This document shows, piece after piece, positions 35,981 through 36,050 of a stretch of 36,050 nucleotides of DNA. The stretch spans positions 4 through 36,053 of the forward strand of contig NZ_APHR01000008.1 of NCBI RefSeq assembly GCF_000349205.1, in the 5' to 3' direction. Each line of letters opens with the position of its first letter. Positions within the stretch are counted from its first letter, which is position 1. The translations under genes were made by a program, and so were the position numbers. The notes beneath the pieces were generated by a model. That model did no database searches, had not been told where the DNA came from, and worked only from the letters and a program-made list of their open reading frames with translations. This DNA comes from Methylophaga lonarensis MPL. GTDB taxonomy: Bacteria; Pseudomonadota; Gammaproteobacteria; Nitrosococcales; Methylophagaceae.

Positions 35981-36050
35981 CTTCAGAAGCTGCGGCTGGA
36001 CAGCTTTTAAGGTTCTGTGACATCTCTTGCCCCCCGGACATTGATTGGTA

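Overview
The window reads as chromosomal DNA of a marine, methylotrophic gammaproteobacterium, most like Methylophaga. The main evidence is a ribulose monophosphate (RuMP) formaldehyde-fixation cluster at 32164-35869, with stand-alone hexulose-phosphate synthase (two copies), hexuloisomerase and transaldolase. A complete Na+-translocating NADH:quinone reductase operon and gammaproteobacterial mutH, dusA, prmB and rpoN agree with this. The genus is inferred from gene content, not from a search. No insertion sequence, phage gene, CRISPR array or tRNA was seen.

Layout. 1-500: 3' end of a 23S rRNA, a 5S rRNA and the rrn terminator. 546-2012: a PAS-GAF-GGDEF diguanylate cyclase. 2157-2886: an exported alpha/beta hydrolase with an apparent frameshift. 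2889-3845: cysteine synthase. 3921-10488: nqrABCDEF-nqrM plus a CBS-domain gene, all minus strand. 10602-12893: aroC and an MFS transporter. 13014-18374: a nitrogen-type regulatory PTS with sigma-54 (rpoN-hpf-ptsN-hprK-EIIA-ptsH-ptsI), without rapZ. 18466-20146: a tungstate-type ABC importer (permease, ATPase, separate TOBE protein) without a binding protein. 20163-23560: metK-ahcY-metF, preceded by a clear S-adenosylhomocysteine (SAH) riboswitch. 23807-25582: a YgjP-type metallohydrolase divergent from dusA. 25809-27511: an ABC-2 exporter. 27550-29618: mutH and a second diguanylate cyclase. 29683-32027: leuC-prmB. 32164-35869: the RuMP cluster, which includes a small repeat protein of unknown function.

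How the genes work together. Hexulose-6-phosphate synthase condenses formaldehyde with ribulose-5-phosphate, the isomerase makes fructose-6-phosphate, and transaldolase helps regenerate the acceptor. MetK, AhcY and MetF form part of the methyl cycle, and the riboswitch senses its by-product SAH. The PTS proteins have no sugar permease beside them, so they probably form a regulatory phosphorelay. The tungstate importer could supply a tungsten-dependent formate dehydrogenase, but no such enzyme is in the window.

The most interesting items are the SAH riboswitch placed before metK with a possible switching helix, the small protein with four LTGVExYIR repeats inside the RuMP cluster, and the matched promoters of the two hexulose-phosphate synthase genes, one with a 17-base palindrome next to its -35. 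No gene-free stretch exceeds 300 bases. The longest is 34941-35227, which holds only the hps2 terminator and no other feature I could call. The next are 260-545 (5S rRNA and terminator), 23561-23806 (metK promoter and riboswitch) and 25583-25808 (a terminator between convergent genes).
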